Below, piece after piece: positions 18,244 through 26,685 of a stretch of DNA of 59,154 bases. A model generated the notes under the pieces. That model was given only the letters and a program-made list of their open reading frames with translations. It was not told the origin of the DNA and made no database searches. The translations under genes and the position numbers were made by a program. Position 1 is the stretch's first letter. Every line of letters starts with the position of its first letter. The DNA is from Paracoccaceae bacterium (GTDB lineage: Bacteria > Pseudomonadota > Alphaproteobacteria > Rhodobacterales > Rhodobacteraceae), in the NCBI GenBank assembly GCA_018223125.1, contig JAAEZA010000023.1, positions 1-59,154 of the forward strand. The letters run 5' to 3'.

Positions 18244-18633
18244 ATGCCTAAATCCATGAAAGACTTCGTCGCGGACGCCAAGGGCCGCGTGGACACCGTT
18301 AGCCCGGGAACTGCCCTACAGGCCAGCACCGCCAGCGGCGACCTGATCCTTGATGTGCGGGAAGCCTCGGAACTGGACAGCGACGGCAGCATCGAAGGCG
18401 CGCTGCATATCCCGCGCGGTCTGCTTGAAGCGAACGCTGATCCTGATACCGGAAAAGGTAATGATCGCCTGCTAAACCAGCGCGGAGCGGATAGCAGGGT
18501 TCATGTGCTCTGCGCTTCCGGCGCGCGGGCCACACTGGCGGCAGACTGTCTTGGACAGATGGGATACAACGCCACCGTGATCGAAGGGGGATTGGAAAAC
18601 TGGAAGAAAGAAGACCTACCGGTTCAGTCCTGA
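18244..18633 (+). CDS. Rhodanese-like sulfurtransferase
   Basis: Single rhodanese domain, 129 residues, cytosolic (no signal peptide). The strand LILDVREASELDSDGSIEGA and the active-site loop with Cys90 (CASGARA) are intact, as is the C-terminal VIEGGLENWKK. It would carry persulfide sulfur on Cys90. It follows the persulfide-dioxygenase-like gene after 12 bases and an AGGAGA site, so the two are co-transcribed and probably act together on sulfane sulfur. A hairpin terminator follows. Confidence 0.88.
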   Translation: MPKSMKDFVADAKGRVDTVSPGTALQASTASGDLILDVREASELDSDGSIEGALHIPRGLLEANADPDTGKGNDRLLNQRGADSRVHVLCASGARATLAADCLGQMGYNATVIEGGLENWKKEDLPVQS

Positions 18634-18959
18634 TCCGGTTATCTGCATTCCGGCTCCGGCGGGCGAAACTGTCACGCCGGAGTTTCGTTTTGTCCGGTCA
18701 ATGCTGCCTAAAAAATGGGCTTCAAACATTCCTGACCCCGTGTCTTTTTGTTCGAAAGAGGCGGTTACAGGCACTTATTCCACTTGGAATTGCAGCTCCC
18801 TAAAGTGATTTACTTACGAAATTGTTAGCATTTTGATTAAAACTGGTCCTACACTCGGCTGTGAGGGGCTCAAAAATCAACCTGAAGTACCCAAATCGCC
18901 CTTCGTTTTTCCGGATGCCTTTATTTCAGGCAAGTGCTTCGGGACAACAGGAGAACGAA
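18634..18959. other. Intergenic region rhodanese-uspA
   Basis: This 326-bp gap holds the terminator described separately and then an AT-rich stretch before uspA that must carry the uspA promoter. I see the CAGGAGAAC ribosome site of uspA at the right end. No second gene and no clear operator palindrome are visible. Confidence 0.5.
18654..18690 (+). terminator. Rho-independent terminator after the rhodanese gene
   Basis: CTCCGGCG (18654-18661) pairs with CGCCGGAG (18675-18682) around a 13-base loop and is followed by TTTCGTTTTG. It ends the hydrolase-rhodanese unit. Confidence 0.8.
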
Positions 18960-19397
18960 ATGCCGACAAAATTATTGATTGGGTTGGACGGGGAAAGCTC
19001 CGGTGTGCGGGCGCTGAACCACGCCAAACGACTGGCAGGGCTGATCGGCGATTGTGAAATCGTGGTGGCCTATGTGATTGAATGGTCTCCCTTCACTTTC
19101 CAGACAGCCGAAGAGAACGCCAAACGGCACCAGCGGCGCGAGGAGGAACTGAACCTTGCCAGAACCCGCGTTGTCGATCCCGCTGTCAAACAACTGGTTG
19201 ACGAAGGCTATGTGGCCAGCGGTGTGGTGAAACACGGCGATGTGGCCGAAACGCTCAACAAGATTGCAGTCAAATGCGGCGCAGAGCAGATCGTCGTCGG
19301 GCGCAGTTCCGAAGGTGGCTTCACCCAGCGGCTGTTCGGCAGTTCAACCGGTAATCTTGTCATGCACGCCAGCATGCCAGTCACTGTTGTCGGATAA
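18960..19397 (+). CDS. Universal stress protein UspA family
   Basis: Single-domain USP of 145 residues from the ATG at 18960, supported by CAGGAGAAC upstream; the open frame extends further 5' without a start of similar quality. It shows the N-terminal ATP-site Asp (LLIGLDGESSGVRAL) and the C-terminal glycine motif running through VVGRSSEGG to LFGSSTGN, the pattern of ATP-binding USPs. It lies nine bases before an AGCS symporter gene and is likely co-transcribed with it. USP genes next to transporters are common and suggest energy- or nucleotide-dependent control of transport, which is inference. Confidence 0.9.
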   Translation: MPTKLLIGLDGESSGVRALNHAKRLAGLIGDCEIVVAYVIEWSPFTFQTAEENAKRHQRREEELNLARTRVVDPAVKQLVDEGYVASGVVKHGDVAETLNKIAVKCGAEQIVVGRSSEGGFTQRLFGSSTGNLVMHASMPVTVVG

Positions 19398-19406
19398 GGG
19401 GGCATT

Positions 19407-20960
19407 ATGAAACATCCATCAAAACTCTGGACCGGCGCTGCGCTGGCTGCGGTCGCGGCAAATCCCGCTTTCGCACAGGAAGCGTTAAGCCTTGACGAAA
19501 AGGTGAACCAGACCTTTGCAGCCTTTACCGGCCCCTTTGTCAGCCTGATCTTCGCCCCCTTCCCCGGAACCTCGTTTCCGTGGATCGTAATGTGGCTGGT
19601 CGTCGCGGCGACTGTCTTTACGCTCTATTTCGGTTTCGTGCAGTTCAGGTTCTTCAAACATGCGATCCAACTGGTGAAAGGGGATTACTCCGATCCGGAT
19701 GATGCGGGCGAGGTCAGCCATTTTCAGGCACTTGCAACCGCCTTGTCGGGCACTGTGGGCCTTGGAAATATCGCCGGTGTCGCGGTAGCTGTTGGCATCG
19801 GCGGTCCCGGGGCGACCTTCTGGATGATCCTTGCGGGTTTGTTGGGCATGGCATCCAAGTTCACGGAGTGTACGCTCGGGGTGAAATACCGGAACGAATA
19901 TCCGGATGGCACCGTATCGGGCGGACCAATGTACTACATCTCCAAAGGCTTCGGCGAATTAGGCCTGCCCGGTGGCAAGTTCCTTGCGGTGCTGTTTTCG
20001 GTCTTTTGTATTCTCGGTGCGCTTGGCGGCGGGAATATGTTTCAGGCCAATCAGGCCCATGCGCAGATCACCGGAATCGTCGGGGATTATCCCGGATGGA
20101 TTACAGGGATCATTTTCGCCGGTGTTGTGTTCGCGGTAATCGTCGGCGGGATCAAATCCATTGCCAATGTGACCGAAAAAGTGGTGCCGTTCATGGGTAT
20201 TCTCTATGTGGGCGCGGCGCTCGTTATCCTGCTGATAAACTATGACAAGATCGGCTGGGCCTTTGGCCAGATCTTTGCAGGTGCCTTTACCGGACTCGGT
20301 GTTGCTGGCGGCATGGTCGGCGCGCTGATCCAAGGCTTCAAACGGGCCGCGTTTTCGAACGAGGCCGGTGTTGGCTCTGCTGCGATTGCCCACTCTGCCG
20401 TGCGCACGAACGAGCCGATCACCGAAGGCTTCGTGTCCCTGCTGGAACCGCTGATCGATACGGTCGTGATCTGCACGATGACGGCACTTGTCATCACCAT
20501 TTCGCAACAGATGATCATTGATCCGGCAACCGGAAACTACGTTCTGAACGAAGCGGGCACGGGCGTGGCAACCGTCAACGATGTTTCAGGCGTGGCCCTG
20601 ACCTCTGCTGCCTTTGCAACAGGGCTAAGCTGGTTTCCCTACATTCTTGCGATTGCCGTGATCCTGTTTGCCTTTTCCACCATGATTTCATGGTCCTACT
20701 ACGGGCTGAAAGCATGGACCTACCTGTTTGGCGAAGGCCAGACAACGGAACTGGTGTTCAAATTGATCTTCTGCGTCTTCATTGTCATCGGTGCAGCGGC
20801 GTCCTTGGGCCCGGTCATCGACTTCTCAGATGCAGCGATCTTTGCAATGGCGGTGGTGAATATCTTCGCGCTCTACTTCCTGATGAAACTGGTCAAAACG
20901 GAACTGCACTCCTACGCAAGCAGGTTGCAGTCGGGCGAGATCAGCAAGTTTTCTGACTGA
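19407..20960 (+). CDS. Alanine/glycine:cation symporter (AGCS family)
   Basis: Inner-membrane sodium- or proton-coupled amino-acid carrier, 517 residues with about eleven membrane helices. Family signatures include SGTVGLGNIAGVAVAVGIGG and GPGATFWMILAGLLGMASKF, plus FSNEAGVGSAAIAHSAVRTN near the middle. The N terminus has a signal-like segment ending in AFAQE and a long periplasmic-side region before the first core helix. The actual substrate (alanine, glycine or another small amino acid) cannot be read from the sequence. It follows uspA after nine bases; a GC-rich hairpin follows it. Confidence 0.92.
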   Translation: MKHPSKLWTGAALAAVAANPAFAQEALSLDEKVNQTFAAFTGPFVSLIFAPFPGTSFPWIVMWLVVAATVFTLYFGFVQFRFFKHAIQLVKGDYSDPDDAGEVSHFQALATALSGTVGLGNIAGVAVAVGIGGPGATFWMILAGLLGMASKFTECTLGVKYRNEYPDGTVSGGPMYYISKGFGELGLPGGKFLAVLFSVFCILGALGGGNMFQANQAHAQITGIVGDYPGWITGIIFAGVVFAVIVGGIKSIANVTEKVVPFMGILYVGAALVILLINYDKIGWAFGQIFAGAFTGLGVAGGMVGALIQGFKRAAFSNEAGVGSAAIAHSAVRTNEPITEGFVSLLEPLIDTVVICTMTALVITISQQMIIDPATGNYVLNEAGTGVATVNDVSGVALTSAAFATGLSWFPYILAIAVILFAFSTMISWSYYGLKAWTYLFGEGQTTELVFKLIFCVFIVIGAAASLGPVIDFSDAAIFAMAVVNIFALYFLMKLVKTELHSYASRLQSGEISKFSD

Positions 20961-20976
20961 TTAGCAGCGAACCCTA

Positions 20977-21008
20977 CCACAGGCGCGGGGTTGCTATCGC
21001 GCCTGTGG
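20977..21008 (+). terminator. Hairpin after the AGCS symporter gene
   Basis: CCACAGGCGCG (20977-20987) and CGCGCCTGTGG (20998-21008) form a perfect 11-bp stem with a 10-base loop, 17 bases after the stop. The U-tract is missing, so termination may be weak or factor-dependent. Confidence 0.6.
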
Positions 21009-21037
21009 ACTGTTCGGGCCCGGCTCTCATTGGTTTG

Positions 21038-21066
21038 TTGACTTATTAAGTCAGGTAATATTATAC
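21038..21066 (+). promoter_or_regulatory. Promoter and palindromic operator of the exbB-tonB-hmu operon
   Basis: TTGACT (21038-21043), 17 bases, then TTATAC (21061-21066) forms a good sigma-70-type promoter. The 15-bp palindrome TGACTTATTAAGTCA (21039-21053), perfect apart from its central base, covers the -35 element. This is the placement of a repressor site and fits iron-responsive control of heme uptake. The protein that binds it is not known from the sequence; IscR- or RirA-type iron regulators of Rhodobacterales are the obvious candidates. Confidence 0.72.
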
Positions 21067-21123
21067 GAAACCGGACAGCCAGCGCCCTGCCAGCGAGCCT
21101 TAGCACAAACCTTGGTGATTGCG

Positions 21124-21825
21124 ATGCTGGCGACCCTACAGGCCACCTACACACAAACCTTTTCTGCTGCCGCGCAGTTCCTGCTGGACGGAGGGCCGTC
21201 GATCTGGGCAATCTTTGCGCTTTCGGTGCTGGGACTGACACTTGCCCTCTGGAAGGCTTGGCGGCTGGCCCTGGCAGGCGCGTGGAGCCAACGGGGTATC
21301 TCTGTTGCTCTTGAAGAATTGCGCAACGGCAATACCAAGGCTGCTCTCTCGGTTACAGGACGATTGCGCAGCGTGCGGGGCCGGTTCCTGTTTGACGCGA
21401 TAGAGTCCCGCCTGGCCCTTCCCGAACAGGACGCAAAAGACGAAACTACGCGGATCGCCAAACGCCACCTTGCCAGCGCGGGCGCGGGCCTGCGTTTGCT
21501 GGAACAGGTTTCAACGATTGCGCCGCTGCTGGGCCTTCTTGGCACGGTTCTCGGCATGATTGCCGCCTTTCAGGCCCTTCAGGAAAGCGGCAGCCGCGCC
21601 GATCCGGCTATTCTGGCCGGCGGTATCTGGGAGGCGCTTCTGACCACAGCCGCAGGTATGGCCGTTGCCATCCCCGCCTCTTTCGCGCTGACGTGGTTTG
21701 AAAGCGTTGTGGATTGCCTGCGCCGCGATCTCGAAGATATTGCAACGCAGGTTTTTGTTATCCAGCAGGGTTTCACGCCCGTGCCCCACCCCCGCACAAA
21801 CAGCACACAACTGGCCGCAGAGTGA
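21124..21825 (+). CDS. exbB: Biopolymer transport protein ExbB (MotA/TolQ/ExbB channel)
   Basis: Proton-channel subunit of the TonB energising complex, 233 residues from the ATG at 21124; TTG at 21112 and GTG at 21115 are alternative in-frame starts and no site has a strong ribosome-binding sequence. It has a first membrane helix near residues 20-45 (GPSIWAIFALSVLGLTLAL) and two helices in the second half. The conserved IAPLLGLLGTVLGMIAAFQAL and LLTTAAGMAVAIPA segments are present. Its stop overlaps the exbD start (TGATG). It begins the operon that ends with the heme ABC transporter. Confidence 0.9.
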   Translation: MLATLQATYTQTFSAAAQFLLDGGPSIWAIFALSVLGLTLALWKAWRLALAGAWSQRGISVALEELRNGNTKAALSVTGRLRSVRGRFLFDAIESRLALPEQDAKDETTRIAKRHLASAGAGLRLLEQVSTIAPLLGLLGTVLGMIAAFQALQESGSRADPAILAGGIWEALLTTAAGMAVAIPASFALTWFESVVDCLRRDLEDIATQVFVIQQGFTPVPHPRTNSTQLAAE

Positions 21826-22211
21826 TGCATTTCGCCGACGCCCCCTCCCCTAGACGCAAGCCGAGCCTGACGCCAATGATTGACGTGGTGTTTCTGCTGC
21901 TGGTGTTCTTTATGCTTGCCTCGCAATTCGGTCTGGATCAGGTCGTCCGCCTGCCACTGGCCGCTGCGGGAGACACGGCGCAAGCCTATTCCGGCCCGCC
22001 AAGACTGGTTTCGATAACACCCGCGGGGGTTCTGCTGAACGGGATCGAAACTCCGCTGGCGGATTTGCCCGATGCGTTGCAAGGCCTGACAGAGTCCCCG
22101 AATGATCCGGTCGTTTTGCGCGGGCAGGACGCTGCCACGTCACAGCAGGTTCTTGACGTGCTTGGCCATCTGCAAGACGCCGGCTTCACAGCCGTTGTGC
22201 TGGTAGAGTGA
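21825..22211 (+). CDS. exbD: Biopolymer transport protein ExbD (first copy)
   Basis: 128 residues. A short cytoplasmic N terminus ends in the conserved SLTPMIDVVFLLLVFFMLAS, whose Asp is the essential proton-carrying residue. A periplasmic domain follows. It overlaps exbB by one base and is followed four bases later by a second, divergent exbD, so the complex may contain a mixed ExbD pair. Confidence 0.9.
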   Translation: MHFADAPSPRRKPSLTPMIDVVFLLLVFFMLASQFGLDQVVRLPLAAAGDTAQAYSGPPRLVSITPAGVLLNGIETPLADLPDALQGLTESPNDPVVLRGQDAATSQQVLDVLGHLQDAGFTAVVLVE

Positions 22212-22215
22212 TCCT

Positions 22216-22599
22216 ATGGATTTTACCACCCCTCCGAAACGTACATCCGGCGAGTCCATCGTTCCGATGATCAACGTTGTCTTTCTGCTGCTGATCTTTT
22301 TCCTGATGACATCGGAAATCAAACCGCCGGAACCCTTTGAAATCACCCTGCCCTCTGCCGACGGGCTGGACGTGCCACAAGCCGAAGTGACCCTTCACGT
22401 TTCCAAAGAGGCCAGCGTCCGGTTTGAAGATTTCGAAGGGGAAACCGCATGGGCGCGGCTTGGCGGGCGGCTCGAACCGAAGGCCACTGTGAAACTGCAG
22501 ATTGATGCCGAACTGCCCGCAACGGATCTTGCCAGAGTTCTAAGGCGGCTCGCGACTTTCAATGCGGCTTCGGTTGAGATCGTTGCGGTGCCGCAGTGA
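22216..22599 (+). CDS. exbD: Biopolymer transport protein ExbD (second copy)
   Basis: 127 residues with the same architecture as the first copy. The membrane helix with its Asp-equivalent region reads IVPMINVVFLLLIFFLMTSE, in which the key Asp (IDVVF in most ExbD) is Asn in this copy. If the alignment is right, this paralogue cannot relay protons in the usual way and would be a structural partner. It overlaps tonB (GTG start inside its last codons). Confidence 0.88.
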   Translation: MDFTTPPKRTSGESIVPMINVVFLLLIFFLMTSEIKPPEPFEITLPSADGLDVPQAEVTLHVSKEASVRFEDFEGETAWARLGGRLEPKATVKLQIDAELPATDLARVLRRLATFNAASVEIVAVPQ

Positions 22600-23498
22600 A
22601 GGCCTATGCAGAAATACTGGTCTTCGGGGCCATCGCCGTGTCCGTCCATGCGGCAGGATTTCTGGCCGCGCCAGACAGGGGCGAAGATGGCGGCGGCCAG
22701 CAGGGCGACATGATGATGTCGCTGCACGGCGTCAGCCCGCAAATGGAAGCGATGGTCGCGGAATGGACCCGCCCGCCAGAAGTGCAGGCCGATCTGCCCG
22801 CGCCGGCACCCGCCCCTGCGCAAACGGAACAAACGGGTCAAACCGCCCCTGCGCCTGCACTGGAACTGTCCCAGTTTGCCCCCGTACAGATGCAAGCCCC
22901 CGAAACAGCGCAGGCTGTTGATCCGGCAGGCGACACGCCAACCATCGACACGCACAGCGCCCCGCCCCTGCCCAAAGCGGACCCGCCCCCGAAGGTTCGG
23001 CCCAAACCGCGGTCGGACCCGAAGCAGTTGGAAAAGCAAAAGCCGAAACCGAAGAAAGCCGCCGCCAAAGCGAAACCGGAGCAGGCCCGCAAGACTGCCC
23101 CCAAAGCGCAGAAAGCACAGGACGCACAGCAGCAACAAAAAGCAGCCGGGGCAGGCAAGACCCGCACGGCAGGCACCAGCGGCAAGGCCAAGGTAAAATC
23201 CGGCAACGCGAAATCCGCAGCGCGGGCTTTGGATGTCTGGGGCGCACAGGTCCGGCGCGCGATTGAACGCCGCAAGCGCCCTGTGCGCGGACTGAAACGC
23301 CGCGCCGCGCTGGTGATGCAGGTGACCGTCGCCGCCAACGGTCAGGTGTTAAGCTACCGGATCGTGAAATCCTCCGGCAACGGCAAGGCGGATAAGGCTG
23401 CATTGCGGGCGGTGAACGGGGTGCGCCCGCCCCGTGCGGTGCAGGGTGTGACGGTTTCGCAGCACAGTTTCCGCATTCCGATGATCTTCAACCCGTAG
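22596..23498 (+). CDS. tonB: TonB family energy transducer
   Basis: 300 residues with a GTG start at 22596 overlapping the exbD stop. An N-terminal membrane anchor (ILVFGAIAVSVHAAGFLAA) is followed by a long Pro/Ala/Lys/Gln-rich periplasm-spanning region (about residues 60-215). The C-terminal TonB domain (about 220-300) carries LVMQVTVAANGQVLSYRIVKSSG and ends in FRIPMIFNP. The TonB sits directly before the heme receptor and is presumably dedicated to it. The low-complexity Pro/Lys stretch produces many false overlapping reading frames. Confidence 0.88.
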   Translation: MKAYAEILVFGAIAVSVHAAGFLAAPDRGEDGGGQQGDMMMSLHGVSPQMEAMVAEWTRPPEVQADLPAPAPAPAQTEQTGQTAPAPALELSQFAPVQMQAPETAQAVDPAGDTPTIDTHSAPPLPKADPPPKVRPKPRSDPKQLEKQKPKPKKAAAKAKPEQARKTAPKAQKAQDAQQQQKAAGAGKTRTAGTSGKAKVKSGNAKSAARALDVWGAQVRRAIERRKRPVRGLKRRAALVMQVTVAANGQVLSYRIVKSSGNGKADKAALRAVNGVRPPRAVQGVTVSQHSFRIPMIFNP

Positions 23499-23605
23499 AA
23501 AATTCCATAATTGACAAAAACACTAAGAAATACAATACACAAGCCAAAGTAGCCACCCGACTCGCGTTAGGAAGTGAAGAACAACAACGCGAGAGGTAAT
23601 GGATT

Positions 23606-25615
23606 ATGAAATCCAACAGATTTATGCTGGCAGTCGTTGCCGCGATCACAGCACAGGGCGCACAAGCCCAGCAGTCCACCGAAGTGGATCCGATTGTCAT
23701 CAATGCCGGTCAAGACAAGGTCGCCTCTGACGTGCCTCAATCCGTAACGGTGGTTAATCAGGAACGGCTGGATGAAACACAAGCCGCGACCATCGGCGAT
23801 ATTCTGTCCCAAGTCCCCGGCGTGTCCGGTGTTGGCTCCAGCAGCCCGCTGGGCCAGTCCTTCAACATCCGCGGCGTTGGCGCTGGTCTTAACGCGGCGG
23901 AGTCCTCTATCCTGACACTCGTCGATGGTGAAGAGCTGTATTATGAAAGCTACCGTCAGGGATCGCTGTTTGTTGAACCCGAACTGCTGCAACGGGTCGA
24001 AGTCTTGCGCGGCCCCGGATCCTCCACGCTCTACGGGTCCGGTGCGATGGGCGGTGTGATCCTGATGGAAACGAAAGACGCCAGCGATTTTCTGGAAGGT
24101 GACGACAAGTTTTCTGTCCGCCAGAAGCTGACTTTTGAGTCCAACGAGGATAAATTCCAGTCCACCACGATCATGTCCTTTGCGCCGGACAACAAGTTCG
24201 ACGCTTTGCTGGCCCTGTCCTATTCCGACATCGGCCAGAGCGAGGACGGCGACGGCAACACACTGATCCGCACCAATGCCAAGATCACCAACTTCCTTGG
24301 CAAAGCGAATTACACCGAAGGCGCCCACAGCTTTGGTGCATCCTACCAGCATCTTTACAGCGACGGGGAAGATCAGGACTTTAACCAATTGGACGGCCCG
24401 CAAATCGGCCGCTTCCCCGGCTTCACAGGTTGGGGTGTCGGGGACATCACAACAGAATCCCAAGTGGCAAGGCTGGAATACGGCTTTGCACCCGAGGACA
24501 ACCCCTTCTGGGATCTGAAAGCCACCCTGTCCTACACCAATTCCTCCAAACTGGTAGAACAGGGCAGCGTCGCAGCAGAACCGATCAGCGCTACACTGCT
24601 TGGAGAACGATCATACGAGTTGTGGAAACTGAAGGTCGAAAACATGGCCGATCTGTCCACCGAACGGTTCGACCATTACCTGACCTTCGGTGTGGCAGCC
24701 TCCCGCAAGGACCGCTCTGCTGATCCGGCGTCTTCGTCCCATGCAGAGGCCATCACCAACACCTATGAAATCTACGCCCAAAGCGAACTGACGCTGAACG
24801 ACCGTTTGACCATCAACACCGGCCTGCGCATTGACCACCAGAAGATTTCCCCGAAATCCAGCTTTACAGCCGCAACAGAGTCGACCTCTGCAACCGCTGT
24901 GGAGCCGCAAATCGCTGCAATCTACCGGTTGAATGACAACTGGAACGTCTTTGGCTCCCTGTCCCGTGTGAACCGCCTGCCGACAGACGATGAAATCTAC
25001 GATGCCTTCAGCGGCGGCCTTCCCAATCTGGACCTGAAGGCCGAGAAAGGCATGAACTACGAAGTCGGGGTATCCTACAGCGGACAGGGGCTGTTCCGCG
25101 CCGATGATGCAGTCGATTTCAAACTGACCGCGTTTTACAACGACATCAAAGACAAGATCATCCGGACCGGCGGCGGAGCCGGGGTGATCGGCTTTGACAA
25201 CATCGATTCCGCGATCATCAAGGGGATAGAGGCCGAAGGCCGCTATGTTGCGGGACGTTTCTCGGCCTCTGCCGGTCTGTCGGTGCTGGATGGTGAAGGC
25301 CCGGACGGGGCCAAGCTCGATACGATTGCCAATAACACGCTGACACTCGGCTTCGGCTATCAGGTGCTGCCGGAACTGAAACTCGGCATTAACAGCGTCT
25401 TTGCTGCGGATCGCAGCCAGTCCCGTGGCGAATTCGACGGTTATACCGTGCACAACATTTACGCCACCTACCGCCCCGATCAGGGCGCTTTGGAAGGGCT
25501 CGAAGTCCGCTTCGGTGCCGATAATATCACGGATGAGACTTATCAGCCTGCGACCTATCTGTCGCAATCCGCCAAAGGGCGGAACTTCAAACTTTCCCTC
25601 GCCAAAACCTTCTGA
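23606..25615 (+). CDS. hmuR: TonB-dependent heme/hemoglobin receptor (HmuR-type)
   Basis: Outer-membrane beta-barrel receptor, 669 residues. It has a signal peptide (MKSNRFMLAVVAAITAQGAQA) and a plug domain with DVPQSVTVVNQERL, GDILSQVPGVSGVG, FNIRGVG and the VEVLRGPGSSTLYGSGAMGG block. A 22-strand barrel ends in the aromatic KLSLAKTF. A GLPNLDLKAE stretch corresponds to the NPNL region of heme receptors, near residue 475. The heme-degradation gene hmuS follows 13 bases downstream and a heme ABC transporter after that, which supports heme as ligand. A TTGACA lies at 23511-23516 in the 107-base gap before it, but the matching -10 is poor, so it may rely on the exbB promoter. Confidence 0.9.
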   Translation: MKSNRFMLAVVAAITAQGAQAQQSTEVDPIVINAGQDKVASDVPQSVTVVNQERLDETQAATIGDILSQVPGVSGVGSSSPLGQSFNIRGVGAGLNAAESSILTLVDGEELYYESYRQGSLFVEPELLQRVEVLRGPGSSTLYGSGAMGGVILMETKDASDFLEGDDKFSVRQKLTFESNEDKFQSTTIMSFAPDNKFDALLALSYSDIGQSEDGDGNTLIRTNAKITNFLGKANYTEGAHSFGASYQHLYSDGEDQDFNQLDGPQIGRFPGFTGWGVGDITTESQVARLEYGFAPEDNPFWDLKATLSYTNSSKLVEQGSVAAEPISATLLGERSYELWKLKVENMADLSTERFDHYLTFGVAASRKDRSADPASSSHAEAITNTYEIYAQSELTLNDRLTINTGLRIDHQKISPKSSFTAATESTSATAVEPQIAAIYRLNDNWNVFGSLSRVNRLPTDDEIYDAFSGGLPNLDLKAEKGMNYEVGVSYSGQGLFRADDAVDFKLTAFYNDIKDKIIRTGGGAGVIGFDNIDSAIIKGIEAEGRYVAGRFSASAGLSVLDGEGPDGAKLDTIANNTLTLGFGYQVLPELKLGINSVFAADRSQSRGEFDGYTVHNIYATYRPDQGALEGLEVRFGADNITDETYQPATYLSQSAKGRNFKLSLAKTF

Positions 25616-25628
25616 ACCGGAGACCGCC

Positions 25629-26684
25629 ATGCTGGACCAAACTGTAACTGAAACATTCCAGAGCTTTCAGAACCTCACGCAGGAAAAAGGCGCAATGCGC
25701 GCTGTAGATGCCGCGCGGGCACTGGGGATCAGCGAAGCGGAACTGGTAGAGGCCAAACAGGTCGGCGGCGCAGCAAAACGCCTGCGCCGCGACGACACCC
25801 GCGGGTTTGCCGCCCTTCTTGAAGGGATGGTCGGCCTTGGCGAAGTCATGTGCCTGACCCGCAACGCACACGCCGTACACGAACGCTACGGCGAATTCGA
25901 CAACGTCAACATCGGCAAGGTGATGGGACTGGTGCTGAGCCGGACCATTGATTTGCGGATTTTCATGAACCGCTGAGCCTTTGGCTATGTGATCGAAGAA
26001 GAAGTCAGCTCCGGCTTGCGGGTATCCTTGCAATTCTTTGATAAATCCGGCGTGGCCGTTCATAAAATCTACCCGACCGAAAACACAGACCGCGCAAAGT
26101 TCGACGCTTTGGTGGAGGGCTGGATTGATGAAACGCCCGCTAAAATCGAAACGCAACCGGCTGATCCCGACCCTGTCGACGGGCCGGACAGTGAAGTGGA
26201 TACCGCTGCCCTCCGGGCAGACTGGGACGCCATGACCGATGTACACCAGTTCTTCGGTATGCTGAAAAAACACAAGGTCGGACGGATGCAGGCGCTGCGT
26301 CTGGTGGGCGAGGATATGGCCTACCGCGTCCCCAACGAAGCCGTGACATGGGCGCTGGAGCGGGCGGCAGAAGCGAAACTGCCGGTTATGGTGTTCATCG
26401 GCAACCCGAGCTGCATCCAGATTCACACCGGCGAGATCGAGAACATCAAGGCCATGGGACCATGGATCAACGTGCTGGACCAGAAGTTTCACATGCACCT
26501 GCGGCAGGACCACGTTGCCCATACATGGATCGTGCGCAAACCTTCAAAGGACGGGATTGTTACCTCGCTGGAAGCGTTCGACGAAAACGGCCAGAGCTTC
26601 TTCCTGATGTTCGGTGAACGTGGCGAAGGCAACGCGGAACTGGAAGGGTGGCGTGCCATTCTTGACGGATTGGGGCGTGCGTAA
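25629..26684 (+). pseudogene. hmuS: Heme-degrading factor HmuS interrupted by an in-frame TGA
   Basis: The reading frame from 25629 encodes the N-terminal third of a HemS/HmuS-type hemin-degrading protein (MLDQTVTETFQSFQNLTQEK through DLRIFMNR). It then meets TGA at 25974-25976 and continues in the same frame (AFGYVIEEEVSSGLRVSLQF) to a normal end at 26684. Without the stop the protein would be 351 residues, the usual family length. The stop occupies a position where related proteins carry Trp (RIFxNxW-type context), so a single TGG to TGA change explains it. No other stop or frameshift is present in about 1 kb, which points to a very recent mutation or a sequencing error. The second half could restart at GTG 25989, but no good ribosome site precedes it. 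Confidence 0.85.
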
Positions 26685-26685
26685 C

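Noticed and set aside
25974-25976. Selenocysteine or programmed recoding at the hmuS TGA
   Set aside because: No family precedent and no SECIS-like hairpin is evident just downstream; a TGG to TGA mutation is simpler.
25989-26684. Treating the second half of hmuS as an independent gene
   Set aside because: It is in the same frame directly after the TGA, continues the HmuS family sequence, and has no proper ribosome site before GTG 25989.
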